Positions 42,708-51,957 of a DNA stretch of 64,000 bases are shown here, piece by piece. Below the pieces are notes generated by a model. That model searched no databases, was not told where the DNA came from, and saw nothing but the letters and a program-made list of their open reading frames with translations. The number at the start of each line of letters is the position of its first letter. Positions within the stretch are counted from its first letter, which is position 1. The position numbers and the translations under genes were made by a program. The DNA is from CBFHWU01 sp965659665 (GTDB taxonomy: Bacteria; Bacteroidota; Bacteroidia; Flavobacteriales; Flavobacteriaceae): contig CBFHWU010000012.1 in assembly GCA_965659665.1 (NCBI GenBank), positions 1-64,000 on the forward strand, given 5' to 3'.

Positions 42708-45700
42708 GCTTGATCAACTAATACCCATTCTCCTTTTTGTAACAAGGGTTCTGCTTGTTTGAATTTTATCGTTTTAGTTTCTCCTGAGACAACGTGCTTG
42801 ATTTGAACTCGTTCATTGCGACCAATTTTTGGGGTTTCACGAACAATTGTTTCGACAGTTTGTCGATTTTGACCAGCAGATTGACCTGCTTGACGGTTTC
42901 GCATGGCCATTTCGTCGCTATTTAAAACTTCTTCCTTAGAAGTATTGGTCAGCTGTTTACGTCGTACATTACGTGCTTCACGAATCTGGGAAGCATCCCG
43001 AGTGGGAAGCTCTCCTTTAAATAAGAAAGAGATAATTTCTTTATTAATCTTGTCAATTAACACTTGAAATAATTCAAAAGCTTCAAATTTATAAATCAAC
43101 AAAGGATCTTTCTGTTCATGAACAGCTAATTGAACAGATTGTTTGAGTTCATCCATTTTACGAAGATGTTCTTTCCAAGATTCGTCAATAATGGCTAAGC
43201 TGATGTTTTTTTCGAAGTCAGCTACCAATTGAGTACCTTCAGAGTTGTAGGCGCGTTCCAAATTCGTAACGACATTAAGTGTTTTTACGCCATCGGTAAA
43301 AGGAACAACAATTCGTTCGTATTTGTTATTGGGGTTTTCATATACATCCTTAATCACAGGAAAAACCTTTTTTGCGCTTTGCACCATTTTTTCTTGGTAA
43401 TGCTGGTAAGCTGCTTCATAGACGCTATTGGTAATCTCATTTAAATCTTTTGATTCAAAATCAGCATCACTAACGGGCGAACTAATAGAAAAGAAACGGA
43501 TTAATTCAAATTCAAAATTTTTAAAATCTTTTGCGTTTTTATTGTTATCGGTAATCAACTCAGCCGTATCATAAATCATGTTTGAGATATCTACTTTGAG
43601 TCGTTCACCTCTCAATGCATGGCGTCGACGTTTGTAAATCACTTCTCGTTGAGCGTTCATGACATCATCGTACTCAAGCAAGCGCTTTCGAACGCCAAAG
43701 TTGTTTTCTTCAACTTTTTTCTGAGCACGTTCAATAGAACTTGTCATCATGGAACTTTGGATAACTTCCCCTTCCTTAATTCCCATTCGATCCATCATTT
43801 TTGAGACACGCTCAGAGCCAAATAATCGCATTAAATTGTCTTCAAGAGAAACATAAAACTGGGAACTGCCAGGATCACCTTGTCGTCCTGAACGCCCTCG
43901 TAATTGACGATCAACACGGCGAGAATCATGACGTTCGGTTCCTATGATTGCTAATCCACCAGCTGCTTTAACTTGATCATTTATCTTGATATCTGTTCCA
44001 CGACCAGCCATATTGGTGGCGATGGTTACGATCCCTGCTTTACCGGCTTCTGCCACAACGTCAGCTTCTTTTTTATGAAGTTTTGCGTTCAGTACATTAT
44101 GATGAACTTTTCGAATATTCAGCATTCGGCTTAATAATTCAGAAATCTCAACAGATGTAGTTCCAATTAGGATAGGACGTCCAGCTTCTGACAGTTTTAC
44201 CACTTGCTCTATAACTGCATTGTATTTCTCTCTTTTTGTTTTGTAAATGAAGTCATTTTCATCTTTTCGAGCGATGGGGCGGTTGGTTGGAATTTCGACA
44301 ACATCAAGTTTATATATTTCCCAAAATTCACCGGCTTCGGTTACAGCTGTACCCGTCATCCCAGCAAGTTTGTGGTACATTCTGAAGTAGTTTTGTAAAG
44401 TAACTGTGGCAAAAGTTTGAGTAGCGGCTTCAATTTTTACATTTTCTTTGGCTTCAATCGCTTGGTGAAGTCCGTCCGAATATCGACGTCCATCCATGAT
44501 ACGCCCGGTCTGCTCGTCTACAATTTTCACTTGATTATTCATCACCACATATGCCACATCTTTCTCAAAAAGAGTGTAGGCTTTTAGTAATTGATTTAGG
44601 GTATGAATCCGTTCGCTTTTAACACTAAACTCCTTGAAGAGAATATCTTTTTCAGCAGCTTCTTTTTCAATAGAAAGTTCTTGCGTTTCTATTTTAGCAA
44701 TTTCAGCACCCATATCAGGTAAAACAAAAAAATTTAAATCTTTACCCTCTGAGGATAGCTTTTCTACTCCTTTGTCGGTAAGTTCGATTTGATTATTTTT
44801 TTCGTCTATAACAAATAACAGTTCTGCATCCACTTTAGGCATTTCACGATTGTTATCTTGCATATAAAACCCTTCAGTTTTTTGAAGTAATTGTTTTATT
44901 CCTTCTTGACTTAGGAATTTAATTAAAGCTTTGTTTTTAGGGAGTCCCCTAAAAACACGCAACAATAAAAGACCACCTTCTTTAGTGTTGCCTTCTAGAA
45001 TAAGTTTTTTTGCTTCTGCCAATGTAGTGGTGAGGAATTGTCTTTGTTGACTAACAAGATTCGCAATTTTGGGTTTGAGTTCATTAAACTCGTGCCTATC
45101 CCCTTGAGGAACAGGTCCCGAAATGATTAGAGGAGTTCTTGCATCGTCAATAAGAACCGAATCAACTTCGTCAATGATGGCGTAATTATGAGGTCTTTGT
45201 ACTAAGTCTTCGGGCGAATGAGCCATGTTGTCACGCAAATAGTCAAACCCAAATTCGTTGTTAGTTCCGTAAGTAATATCAGCTTTGTAGGCGTTTCTCC
45301 GTTGTGTCGAGTTAGGTTGATGATGATCGATACAATCCACAGACAATCCATGAAACTGAAACAAAGGAGCCATCCAAGCACTATCACGTTTTGCCAAATA
45401 ATCATTAACCGTTACTAGATGCACACCATCCCCGGTCAATGCATTAAGGTAAACAGGTAATGTGGCGACAAGTGTTTTTCCTTCGCCTGTATGCATTTCA
45501 CCAATTTTCCCTTGGTGTAATATTACTCCGCCAATGAGCTGAACATCATAATGAATCATATCCCATTTCACAAGGTTTCCCGCTGCATCCCAGCTGGTAT
45601 TCCAAAGGGCTTGATCATTTTCAAGACGAACATAATCTTTTGTGCCTGATAGTTCACGATCAAACGTGGAAGCGGTTACTTGAATAGAATCATGGTGGGT

Positions 45701-46069
45701 AAAACGTTTTGCCGTTTCTTTAACCACAGCGAAGGCTTCAGGCAAAATAACATCTAATAATTGTTGAACTTCATCTTTTGATTTTTTTTGTAGCGTATCT
45801 ATTTCCTCATAGAGAGATTCACTTACATCAATATTAGTTGATTCTTTGATGCGGGCTTCAAGTGTTTTGATATCTTTTTCATAGGGGGATCGAACATCAT
45901 GAATTTTTGTTTTAAATTCAATTGTTTTTTGACGAAGTTCATCATGGGTCATTGAACTAAGGACAGTTTCAGCAGCTTTAATTTTGTCGATATAAGGTCG
46001 AATAGTCTTTAAATCTTTTTTAGATTTATCTCCAACAAACGTTTTTAGTATTCCTTCAAGAAAACTCAT
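42704..46069 (-). CDS. secA: Preprotein translocase ATPase SecA
   Basis: An 1121-residue SecA from ATG 46069 (MSFLEGILKTFVGDKSKKD); the frame begins 12 codons earlier but this start matches the family and follows a -7 box. MHTGEGKTLVATLP (Walker A), DEVDSVLIDDARTPLI, TVATNMAGRGTDI-like ITATNMAGRGTDIKI and RGRSGRQGDPGSSQFY are visible. It is about 200 residues longer than E. coli SecA because of an insert in the first nucleotide-binding region, typical of Bacteroidota, and lacks the zinc-binding C-terminal motif. It drives export through SecYEG. Confidence 0.97.
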   Translation of the reverse strand: MSFLEGILKTFVGDKSKKDLKTIRPYIDKIKAAETVLSSMTHDELRQKTIEFKTKIHDVRSPYEKDIKTLEARIKESTNIDVSESLYEEIDTLQKKSKDEVQQLLDVILPEAFAVVKETAKRFTHHDSIQVTASTFDRELSGTKDYVRLENDQALWNTSWDAAGNLVKWDMIHYDVQLIGGVILHQGKIGEMHTGEGKTLVATLPVYLNALTGDGVHLVTVNDYLAKRDSAWMAPLFQFHGLSVDCIDHHQPNSTQRRNAYKADITYGTNNEFGFDYLRDNMAHSPEDLVQRPHNYAIIDEVDSVLIDDARTPLIISGPVPQGDRHEFNELKPKIANLVSQQRQFLTTTLAEAKKLILEGNTKEGGLLLLRVFRGLPKNKALIKFLSQEGIKQLLQKTEGFYMQDNNREMPKVDAELLFVIDEKNNQIELTDKGVEKLSSEGKDLNFFVLPDMGAEIAKIETQELSIEKEAAEKDILFKEFSVKSERIHTLNQLLKAYTLFEKDVAYVVMNNQVKIVDEQTGRIMDGRRYSDGLHQAIEAKENVKIEAATQTFATVTLQNYFRMYHKLAGMTGTAVTEAGEFWEIYKLDVVEIPTNRPIARKDENDFIYKTKREKYNAVIEQVVKLSEAGRPILIGTTSVEISELLSRMLNIRKVHHNVLNAKLHKKEADVVAEAGKAGIVTIATNMAGRGTDIKINDQVKAAGGLAIIGTERHDSRRVDRQLRGRSGRQGDPGSSQFYVSLEDNLMRLFGSERVSKMMDRMGIKEGEVIQSSMMTSSIERAQKKVEENNFGVRKRLLEYDDVMNAQREVIYKRRRHALRGERLKVDISNMIYDTAELITDNNKNAKDFKNFEFELIRFFSISSPVSDADFESKDLNEITNSVYEAAYQHYQEKMVQSAKKVFPVIKDVYENPNNKYERIVVPFTDGVKTLNVVTNLERAYNSEGTQLVADFEKNISLAIIDESWKEHLRKMDELKQSVQLAVHEQKDPLLIYKFEAFELFQVLIDKINKEIISFLFKGELPTRDASQIREARNVRRKQLTNTSKEEVLNSDEMAMRNRQAGQSAGQNRQTVETIVRETPKIGRNERVQIKHVVSGETKTIKFKQAEPLLQKGEWVLVDQA

Positions 46070-46092
46070 AATATTAGGGTGTAGTAAAAATT

Positions 46093-46100
46093 CAAATTTA
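46093..46100 (-). promoter_or_regulatory. -7 promoter box of secA
   Basis: Minus-strand TAAATTTG, perfect TAnnTTTG, 23 bp before the secA ATG. Confidence 0.6.
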
Positions 46101-46107
46101 AGCAAAA

Positions 46108-46130
46108 AAAAAGCCTCTCAGAGACTTTTT
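46108..46130 (-). terminator. Terminator of the DUF2795 gene
   Basis: On the minus strand AAAAAGTCTCTGAGAGGCTT forms a short hairpin with one mismatch followed by a T-run. It separates the DUF2795 gene from the secA promoter. Confidence 0.8.
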
Positions 46131-46154
46131 AGTAACAATGTATAAATTTAAGCT

Positions 46155-46376
46155 TTAATATTCGTCCTCATTCCACAGATAATCCTCGTCAGTAGGGTAA
46201 TCTTGCCAAATTTCTTCAATAGACTCATAAATTTCTCCTTCATCTTCAATTGACTGAAGATTTTCAACTACCTCGAGGGGCGCACCCGTTCGGATGGCAT
46301 AATCAATAAGTTCATCTTTGTTTGCAGGCCAAGGTGCATCACTTAAATAAGAAGCTAATTCTAATGTCCAGTACAT
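46155..46376 (-). CDS. DUF2795 domain protein
   Basis: A 73-residue acidic protein. MYWTLELASYLSDAPWPANK is the typical flavobacterial DUF2795 start; GAPLEVVENLQSIEDEGEIY and a strongly acidic, aromatic-rich tail (YPTDEDYLWNEDEY) follow. Domain members resemble small RNA- or nucleic-acid-associated helical proteins, but no function is established. It is a single gene with its own terminator. Confidence 0.88.
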   Translation of the reverse strand: MYWTLELASYLSDAPWPANKDELIDYAIRTGAPLEVVENLQSIEDEGEIYESIEEIWQDYPTDEDYLWNEDEY

Positions 46377-46439
46377 AATGTAAATGATTTAAAGATTTTG
46401 CAAAAATAAATTTTTATTTCATCTATACAAGAAAAATAT

Positions 46440-46988
46440 TTATTTCTCTGGAATCCATTTTATTTCCTCAAGCCCTTGCTCTTTTACAATCAGACGGGCA
46501 ACACAAAACAAGTAATCAGATAATCTGTTGAGATAAATGACTATATGTTGCTCCACAAAATTTTCTTTTCCCAACTGTACACACAAACGCTCAGATCGGC
46601 GACACACGCATCGAGCGATGTGTGCGTAAGAAGCAGATGGGGTTCCTCCTGGTAGAATAAAATGGGTCATTTGATCTAATTGTGTAGTAATAAAGTCTAT
46701 TTTTTTTTCGATTTTAGAGATCTCTTTTTCTGATATTTTTTTAACTGGAAGGAACACAGAGTGATTTTTTACGGCTAACATAGCTCCAATAACAAAAAGT
46801 TTTTGTTGAATTTCTCGCAAGTCTTCAGTTAGTTTTTTTATCGAACATGTATCAGCGATAAGCCCCAACCAGGCATTCAATTCATCAACAGTGCCATAGG
46901 TTTCTATTCTCAGATCACTTTTAGAAACACGATCACCTCCATATAAAGAAGTCATTCCTTGATCACCTGTTTTGGTGTAGATTTTCAT
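46440..46988 (-). CDS. Cob(I)alamin adenosyltransferase, PduO type
   Basis: A 182-residue protein. KIYTKTGDQGMTSLYGGDRV at the start is the ATP-binding motif of PduO/ATR enzymes; ETYGTVDELNAWLGL and the late SYAHIARCVCRRSERL helix follow, ending IVYLNRLSDYLFCVARL. It makes adenosylcobalamin from corrinoid. No other B12 gene is in the window, so it probably recycles imported cobalamin. Confidence 0.95.
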   Translation of the reverse strand: MKIYTKTGDQGMTSLYGGDRVSKSDLRIETYGTVDELNAWLGLIADTCSIKKLTEDLREIQQKLFVIGAMLAVKNHSVFLPVKKISEKEISKIEKKIDFITTQLDQMTHFILPGGTPSASYAHIARCVCRRSERLCVQLGKENFVEQHIVIYLNRLSDYLFCVARLIVKEQGLEEIKWIPEK

Positions 46989-47095
46989 ATAAGTTCAATT
47001 TTCAGCAAAAACAACCCAAAGGAGGTTATTTTTTTATGCCAAAAATAATTAAGATTTTTGATACCATGAAATTTTGTACTCTAAATTATTGATAA

Positions 47096-48646
47096 TCAAT
47101 ATTTTTTGCGAGCAATGGCGAATAACAGTGTAAATCCTGCTAAAAATAAACTGAGTCGGGCAATCAAATCGCCATAGATTACATAGAAAGTGTATCGCTT
47201 TTGTGGGATAATTTCATGAGATAGGCTCCCTTTTAGGTTGTAATTCAACTGTTTTTCTATTTGCCCTAAAGGATTAATGAAAGCGGATATCCCTGTATTT
47301 GCCGAACGAGCAATCGGACGTCGTGTTTCGATTGCTCTTAACCGCGCATAACTCAAATGTTGTTGATGACCTTGAGTTTCTCCCCACCATGCGTCGTTGG
47401 TAAGGATAGCTAAAAAATTAGCTCCTTCTCTTATGTAGCCGGTTACAAACTCACCATAAACCGACTCATAGCATATTATAGGAGCTACTTTACCCCCCCC
47501 GTATAGTTTGAATGCTGTACGTTGAGATTGCGTGGCACGGCTCATTACGGTGCCTCCCAAATCAAGCATAATATTACCAAAAATGGGTTCAATAAATTGA
47601 CGATAAGGAAGGTGTTCGACTCCAACTACTAATTTTGATTTGTGATAAATTTGTATTGTTGTACTATCAGACAAGAAAGCACTATTGTAGAAATCGGCCC
47701 AAAGTTGTGGCTCGACATAATTTGCAGTCGGTGTGAATTTGTTTGAATACGTTTGATAAAACTGTATACCACTTAATAGTTGTATATCTTGATCTAAGTG
47801 TGATATTAATTTATTGTAAAATGAACTTTGATCAACATTGGGTAAATACACTCCGGCTCCTTCAGCAAAAAAAGTCTCTGGCGCTACAACTAAATTTGGT
47901 TTTTTTTCATCAGATTGATTCAATAAATCCTTTAAATCCTTTAGATTTTGGTCATTCGATTGGTCGTATTTTTCAGTATATGGATCAATATTAGGTTGAA
48001 GGACCACTACTTGAACAGGCTTATTTTGTTCCGCTTTAAATTTACTGAAAATGATCATTGAAACAATGATGGGTACCACAATTAACAATATTGCCCGAGC
48101 TATTTTTTTGGATCTTATACCACGATCAGCCATTAATGCATTAAACACCAGTATATTCACCCACCATATCCAAAGGGTTCCTCCAAAAGTTCCTGTGTAT
48201 TCGTACCACTGAATCCATGATATTTTTTCAGAAAACACATTTCCAAGATTAAGCCACGGCCATGAAAAATCCCAATGCAAATGCATATATTCAAAGCTTA
48301 TCCACAAGAAAATTAAAAATAAGGTGCTGGTTCTCTGAGGGAGCTTTTTGGACACCCAGCGGTATATCAAAATAACCAAAGACATCAATAAACTATTGAC
48401 CAAAATGGCAAATAACATTCCGAATGCCGTTGAATTCCACAACCACCATGTGCTTATACTGTTCCAGATTAAAAAATAGAGGTAGATATATCCGAAAATT
48501 CGCATGGACTTTTCATCAGCATTTTTGTGCAACAAATAGAATAGGGGAACAAACCCAACAAAAATCAATGGAGTAAATCCGTAAGTGGGCCATGACAAAC
48601 CGAGCAACATTCCACCCACAATTGAAAGAATAAATTTCTTTTTCAT
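47096..48646 (-). CDS. lnt: Apolipoprotein N-acyltransferase
   Basis: A 516-residue protein: about six membrane helices followed by a nitrilase-like domain with the Glu-Lys-Cys catalytic set in VVAPETFF, YHKSKLVVGVEHLPYR and APIICYESVYGEF, plus NDAWWGETQGHQQHL and ARSANTGISAFINPLG. It adds the third acyl chain to lipoproteins such as the SusD and DUF4266 proteins in this window. Confidence 0.95.
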   Translation of the reverse strand: MKKKFILSIVGGMLLGLSWPTYGFTPLIFVGFVPLFYLLHKNADEKSMRIFGYIYLYFLIWNSISTWWLWNSTAFGMLFAILVNSLLMSLVILIYRWVSKKLPQRTSTLFLIFLWISFEYMHLHWDFSWPWLNLGNVFSEKISWIQWYEYTGTFGGTLWIWWVNILVFNALMADRGIRSKKIARAILLIVVPIIVSMIIFSKFKAEQNKPVQVVVLQPNIDPYTEKYDQSNDQNLKDLKDLLNQSDEKKPNLVVAPETFFAEGAGVYLPNVDQSSFYNKLISHLDQDIQLLSGIQFYQTYSNKFTPTANYVEPQLWADFYNSAFLSDSTTIQIYHKSKLVVGVEHLPYRQFIEPIFGNIMLDLGGTVMSRATQSQRTAFKLYGGGKVAPIICYESVYGEFVTGYIREGANFLAILTNDAWWGETQGHQQHLSYARLRAIETRRPIARSANTGISAFINPLGQIEKQLNYNLKGSLSHEIIPQKRYTFYVIYGDLIARLSLFLAGFTLLFAIARKKY

Positions 48647-48688
48647 AGAAATTCAAATGTATGAAATTAGTTTACATTTTACTTTTCT

Positions 48689-48696
48689 TATCTTCG
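48689..48696 (+). promoter_or_regulatory. -7-like box at the pssA start
   Basis: TATCTTCG differs from TAnnTTTG at one base and lies four bases before the GTG start, predicting a leaderless transcript. Confidence 0.4.
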
Positions 48697-48700
48697 CTCT

Positions 48701-49348
48701 GTGAAGCAAATTCCTAATATTTTGACTGGACTCAATGCACTTTCAGGGTGCATGGCTTTGGTATACCTTTCGGAATCTCACTTTTATATGGCCTTGGTAT
48801 GGGTAATTACTGCGGCAGTATTTGATTTCCTCGATGGGTTTGCCGCAAAGTTACTTCATGCTAAATCCGATTTAGGGGTTCAACTTGATTCCTTAGCTGA
48901 TGTAATTTCCTTTGGACTTGTTCCTGGATTTGCTGCAATGAAATTTCTTGCCCCTCATTGGGGGGATATGTTTGCCTTGACAGGTTTTTTAATTACATTA
49001 TCCTCCGTGTATCGTTTGGGAACATTTAATTTAACACCACCCAACGATAGGTTTTTTGTCGGATTACCCACTCCAGCCAATGCCTTGGCAATAGTTGCTA
49101 TAATGAGTTTAGAGTGGGATAGCGGTGCTGTTTTGGCGATTGTATTTTTAAGTTCTATTCTTCTGAATACCCCTCTAAAAATAGTTTCTTTAAAACCTCA
49201 ATTAACAGATAATTTCCAAAATATATTTTTAGGCTTATTTGCAATAAATAGCGTATTGAGTGTCATTTATCATGAAATATTGGCTATACCACTACTGGTA
49301 TTTGAATATGTAGTTTTCGGATCAATTATCGCGAAGTTTAGAAACTGA
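48701..49348 (+). CDS. pssA: CDP-diacylglycerol-serine O-phosphatidyltransferase
   Basis: A 215-residue membrane protein starting with GTG. The CDP-alcohol phosphatidyltransferase motif is visible as FDFLDGFAAK followed by GVQLDSLADVISFG (D-x2-DG-x2-A ... G-x3-D-x3-D). Start MKQIPNILTGLNALSGCMAL is typical of PssA. It makes phosphatidylserine for phosphatidylethanolamine. Its 3' end overlaps the convergent lptB by 11 bases. Confidence 0.93.
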   Translation: MKQIPNILTGLNALSGCMALVYLSESHFYMALVWVITAAVFDFLDGFAAKLLHAKSDLGVQLDSLADVISFGLVPGFAAMKFLAPHWGDMFALTGFLITLSSVYRLGTFNLTPPNDRFFVGLPTPANALAIVAIMSLEWDSGAVLAIVFLSSILLNTPLKIVSLKPQLTDNFQNIFLGLFAINSVLSVIYHEILAIPLLVFEYVVFGSIIAKFRN

Positions 49349-50078
49349 GTTTCTTTTTACGTAACTCAAAATTTTGACCTAAATACACCTTTCTTACGAC
49401 TTCATCTTCTGCAAGTTCTTCTGGATTGCCAGCTTTTAAAATACGGCCTTCAAACATGAGATAAGTATGATCGGTGATGGCCAAGGTTTCTTGTACGTTG
49501 TGATCGGTGATCAGGATACCAATATTTTTATTTTTTAAATGAGCTACAATTTTTTGAATCCCTTCAACAGCAACAGGATCCACCCCTGCAAAAGGCTCAT
49601 CTAAAAGCATGAATTTTGGATCGGTAGCTAGAGCACGAGCGATTTCGGTTCGCCTTCGCTCTCCGCCCGAAAGCAAATCTCCACGGTTTTTTCTAATATG
49701 CGTAAGTCCAAATTCCTCAAGAAGTGATTCGGTTTTATGATCTTGTTCTTTTTTACTCAAATTTGTGAGCTCCAAAACACTTTTGATGTTATCTTCCACA
49801 CTTAATTTACGAAAAACGGAGGGTTCTTGTGCTAGATATCCTATTCCGTTTTGAGCACGTTTGTACATTGGGAATTTAGTGATGTCTACATGGTCAATAA
49901 ATATTGATCCACTTACAGGTTTGATAAGACCAACAATCATATAAAATGAGGTTGTTTTTCCAGCTCCATTTGGTCCTAACAGACCAACAATTTGGCCTTG
50001 ATTAACTTCTATTGATATATGATCGACAACTTTTCTTCCCTTATAGGTTTTGGTAATGTTTTCTGCGCTTAGTTTCAT
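49338..50078 (-). CDS. lptB: LPS export ABC ATPase
   Basis: A 246-residue ATPase. Walker A GPNGAGKTT, Q-loop GYLAQEPSVF, signature LLSGGERRRTEIARAL, Walker B FMLLDEPFAGVDP and switch His in LITDHNV. GIGYLAQEPSVFRKLSVEDN is characteristic of LptB. It powers transfer of LPS from the inner to the outer membrane with LptFG. It is the last gene after kdsD and tatC; the kdsD linkage fits LPS synthesis and export. Confidence 0.95.
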   Translation of the reverse strand: MKLSAENITKTYKGRKVVDHISIEVNQGQIVGLLGPNGAGKTTSFYMIVGLIKPVSGSIFIDHVDITKFPMYKRAQNGIGYLAQEPSVFRKLSVEDNIKSVLELTNLSKKEQDHKTESLLEEFGLTHIRKNRGDLLSGGERRRTEIARALATDPKFMLLDEPFAGVDPVAVEGIQKIVAHLKNKNIGILITDHNVQETLAITDHTYLMFEGRILKAGNPEELAEDEVVRKVYLGQNFELRKKKLSF

Positions 50079-50087
50079 AAGGTAAAT

Positions 50088-50909
50088 TTAACGAGTTTTA
50101 CTTAATTCCATTTGTTGTCTTTTTAAAACACGTTTTGAAATATGAATACTTATTTCGTACAGCACTAAAATAGGGATTGCAACAATAATTTGACTTGCAA
50201 TATCGGGAGGTGTAATTACTGCCGAAAGAATAAGCACTATAACCAAAGAAATTTTACGATATTTTCGCATAATATGGGGACTCAATACCCCAATTTTTGT
50301 TAGAAAATACACAATTATGGGAAGTTCAAAAATCAAACCAGAAGCTAAAACTGAAGCTCGAATTAGTCCAATATAACTACTCAAATCAAAATCATTAAAA
50401 ATTTCATTACTCACACTGTAACTTCCCAAAAAATTAATCGAAAGCGGGGTAACAACATAATACCCAAAAAAAACACCAACAAAAAATAACACCGATGAAA
50501 TAAAGATAAATCCTCGAGCTGTACTTCGCTCTTTATGGTGCAACCCTGGACTAATAAAACTCCAAAATTGATAAATTACATAGGGAAATGCAATAATAAA
50601 TCCTGCGGTTATTGATGTCCATATATGGGCTGAAAATTGTCCTGCCATGGTTCGACTTTGGATTCTGAAAGGTAGTTCCTGAATACAAAAACTTTGATTC
50701 ATCCCGATTAGCTCAGAAAAAAAACAGAGCACTCTATAGGTAAGAAAATCAGCTCTTTTTGGACCAAATAACAAGGAATTAAAAATAAAATCTTTTGCAA
50801 GGAAAGCAATAAAACCAGCTATTGAAATTCCTAAAATAGCTTTTAATATATGCCACCGAAGTTCTTCTAGATGCTCTAAAAATGACATCTCTTTTTCACT
50901 GCTTTTCAT
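50088..50909 (-). CDS. tatC: Twin-arginine translocase subunit TatC
   Basis: A 273-residue protein with six membrane helices. MSFLEHLEELRWHILKA at the start is the TatC signature; FIIAFPYVIYQFWSFISPGL and FELPIIVYFLTKIGVL follow. It is the receptor for twin-arginine signal peptides. Its start overlaps the kdsD stop; nine bases separate it from lptB. The insert of about 40 residues after the first helix is usual for Bacteroidota. Confidence 0.96.
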   Translation of the reverse strand: MKSSEKEMSFLEHLEELRWHILKAILGISIAGFIAFLAKDFIFNSLLFGPKRADFLTYRVLCFFSELIGMNQSFCIQELPFRIQSRTMAGQFSAHIWTSITAGFIIAFPYVIYQFWSFISPGLHHKERSTARGFIFISSVLFFVGVFFGYYVVTPLSINFLGSYSVSNEIFNDFDLSSYIGLIRASVLASGLIFELPIIVYFLTKIGVLSPHIMRKYRKISLVIVLILSAVITPPDIASQIIVAIPILVLYEISIHISKRVLKRQQMELSKTR

Positions 50910-51874
50910 TAATATATTCCCTCTTTTATTAAATCGTGAAGATGAACTATCCCTTTATATTGTCCTTCATCTGAAACGATAAGTTGACTTATTCCATTAG
51001 AATTCATTAATCGCAAAGCTTCAGAAGCTAGCGTTTCTGAGTGAATGGTTATTGGGTGGGTACTCATAATATCTGTTGCTTTGAGCTGATTAATATTAAA
51101 ATTATGTGAAAGCATCCTACGAATATCGCCATCAGTGATTATTCCCACCAACTTTTGGTGGTTCATCACGGCTGTTGCCCCTAATCTTTTTTCACCAATT
51201 TCATTGATAACCTCTTTTACATTTGTTTCAGCATTTACCTGAGGTATAGCATTATGCCCTAGCAAATGATCGACTTTAAGAAATAAATTTTTGCCAATAG
51301 ACCCTCCGGGATGGAAACGGGCAAAGTCATTTCGACCAAAATCATTTTTTTGTAATAAACAAATCGCCAAGGCATCTCCCATGACGAGTTGAGTGGTAGT
51401 GCTTGTTGTAGGAGCTAAATTTATAGGACAAGCTTCTTTTTCGATCGACACATCCAAAACATATTGTGCATATTTGGCAAGAAAAGAATCTTTATTTCCA
51501 GTTATGGCGATTAAAACATTTTTTTCATTTAAAATCAAGGGGATAAGAGTTTTTATTTCTGGAGTATTTCCACTTTTTGAAATACATAAAACGATATCTT
51601 TTTCGTCAATCATACCCAAATCACCATGAATAGCATCAGCAGCATGCATAAAAAGAGACTTGGTCCCTGTTGAGTTTAATGTAGCAGATATTTTCATGCC
51701 TATAATGGCACTTTTACCAACTCCTGTAACAACTAATCTCCCCTCAGAGGAGTGAATGGCGTTGACCGATTGAACAAAATTATCATCCAAGTTCGATACT
51801 ATTTTTTTGAGAGCGTTGCTTTGATTTTCAAAACATTTACGAGCGATTTCAATAGTTTTTTTGTCTAAATCCAA
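50909..51874 (-). CDS. kdsD: Arabinose-5-phosphate isomerase
   Basis: A 321-residue protein: SIS domain (about 30-180; VTGVGKSAIIGMKISATLNS, MHAADAIHGDLGM, CISKSGNTPEIK) followed by two CBS domains (about 205-321). This KdsD/KpsF architecture converts ribulose-5-phosphate to arabinose-5-phosphate for KDO in LPS. First gene of an operon with tatC and lptB; a -7 box lies upstream. Confidence 0.95.
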   Translation of the reverse strand: MDLDKKTIEIARKCFENQSNALKKIVSNLDDNFVQSVNAIHSSEGRLVVTGVGKSAIIGMKISATLNSTGTKSLFMHAADAIHGDLGMIDEKDIVLCISKSGNTPEIKTLIPLILNEKNVLIAITGNKDSFLAKYAQYVLDVSIEKEACPINLAPTTSTTTQLVMGDALAICLLQKNDFGRNDFARFHPGGSIGKNLFLKVDHLLGHNAIPQVNAETNVKEVINEIGEKRLGATAVMNHQKLVGIITDGDIRRMLSHNFNINQLKATDIMSTHPITIHSETLASEALRLMNSNGISQLIVSDEGQYKGIVHLHDLIKEGIY

Positions 51875-51926
51875 AATGCAATTAAATTATTCTTTAAAAT
51901 TAAATTTTTAGCACTATATTTAGTTA

Positions 51927-51934
51927 CAAATGTA
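51927..51934 (-). promoter_or_regulatory. -7 promoter box of kdsD-tatC-lptB
   Basis: Minus-strand TACATTTG, matching TAnnTTTG, about 52 bp before the kdsD start in the divergent gap with recQ. A plus-strand TATATTTA at 51915-51922 is a weaker candidate for recQ. Confidence 0.45.
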
Positions 51935-51957
51935 CAAAATCACAATCTAAGCATTTA

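Noticed and set aside
42704..46069. SecA truncated at the C-terminus
   Set aside because: The missing zinc-binding tail is usual for Bacteroidota SecA; all ATPase motifs are intact.
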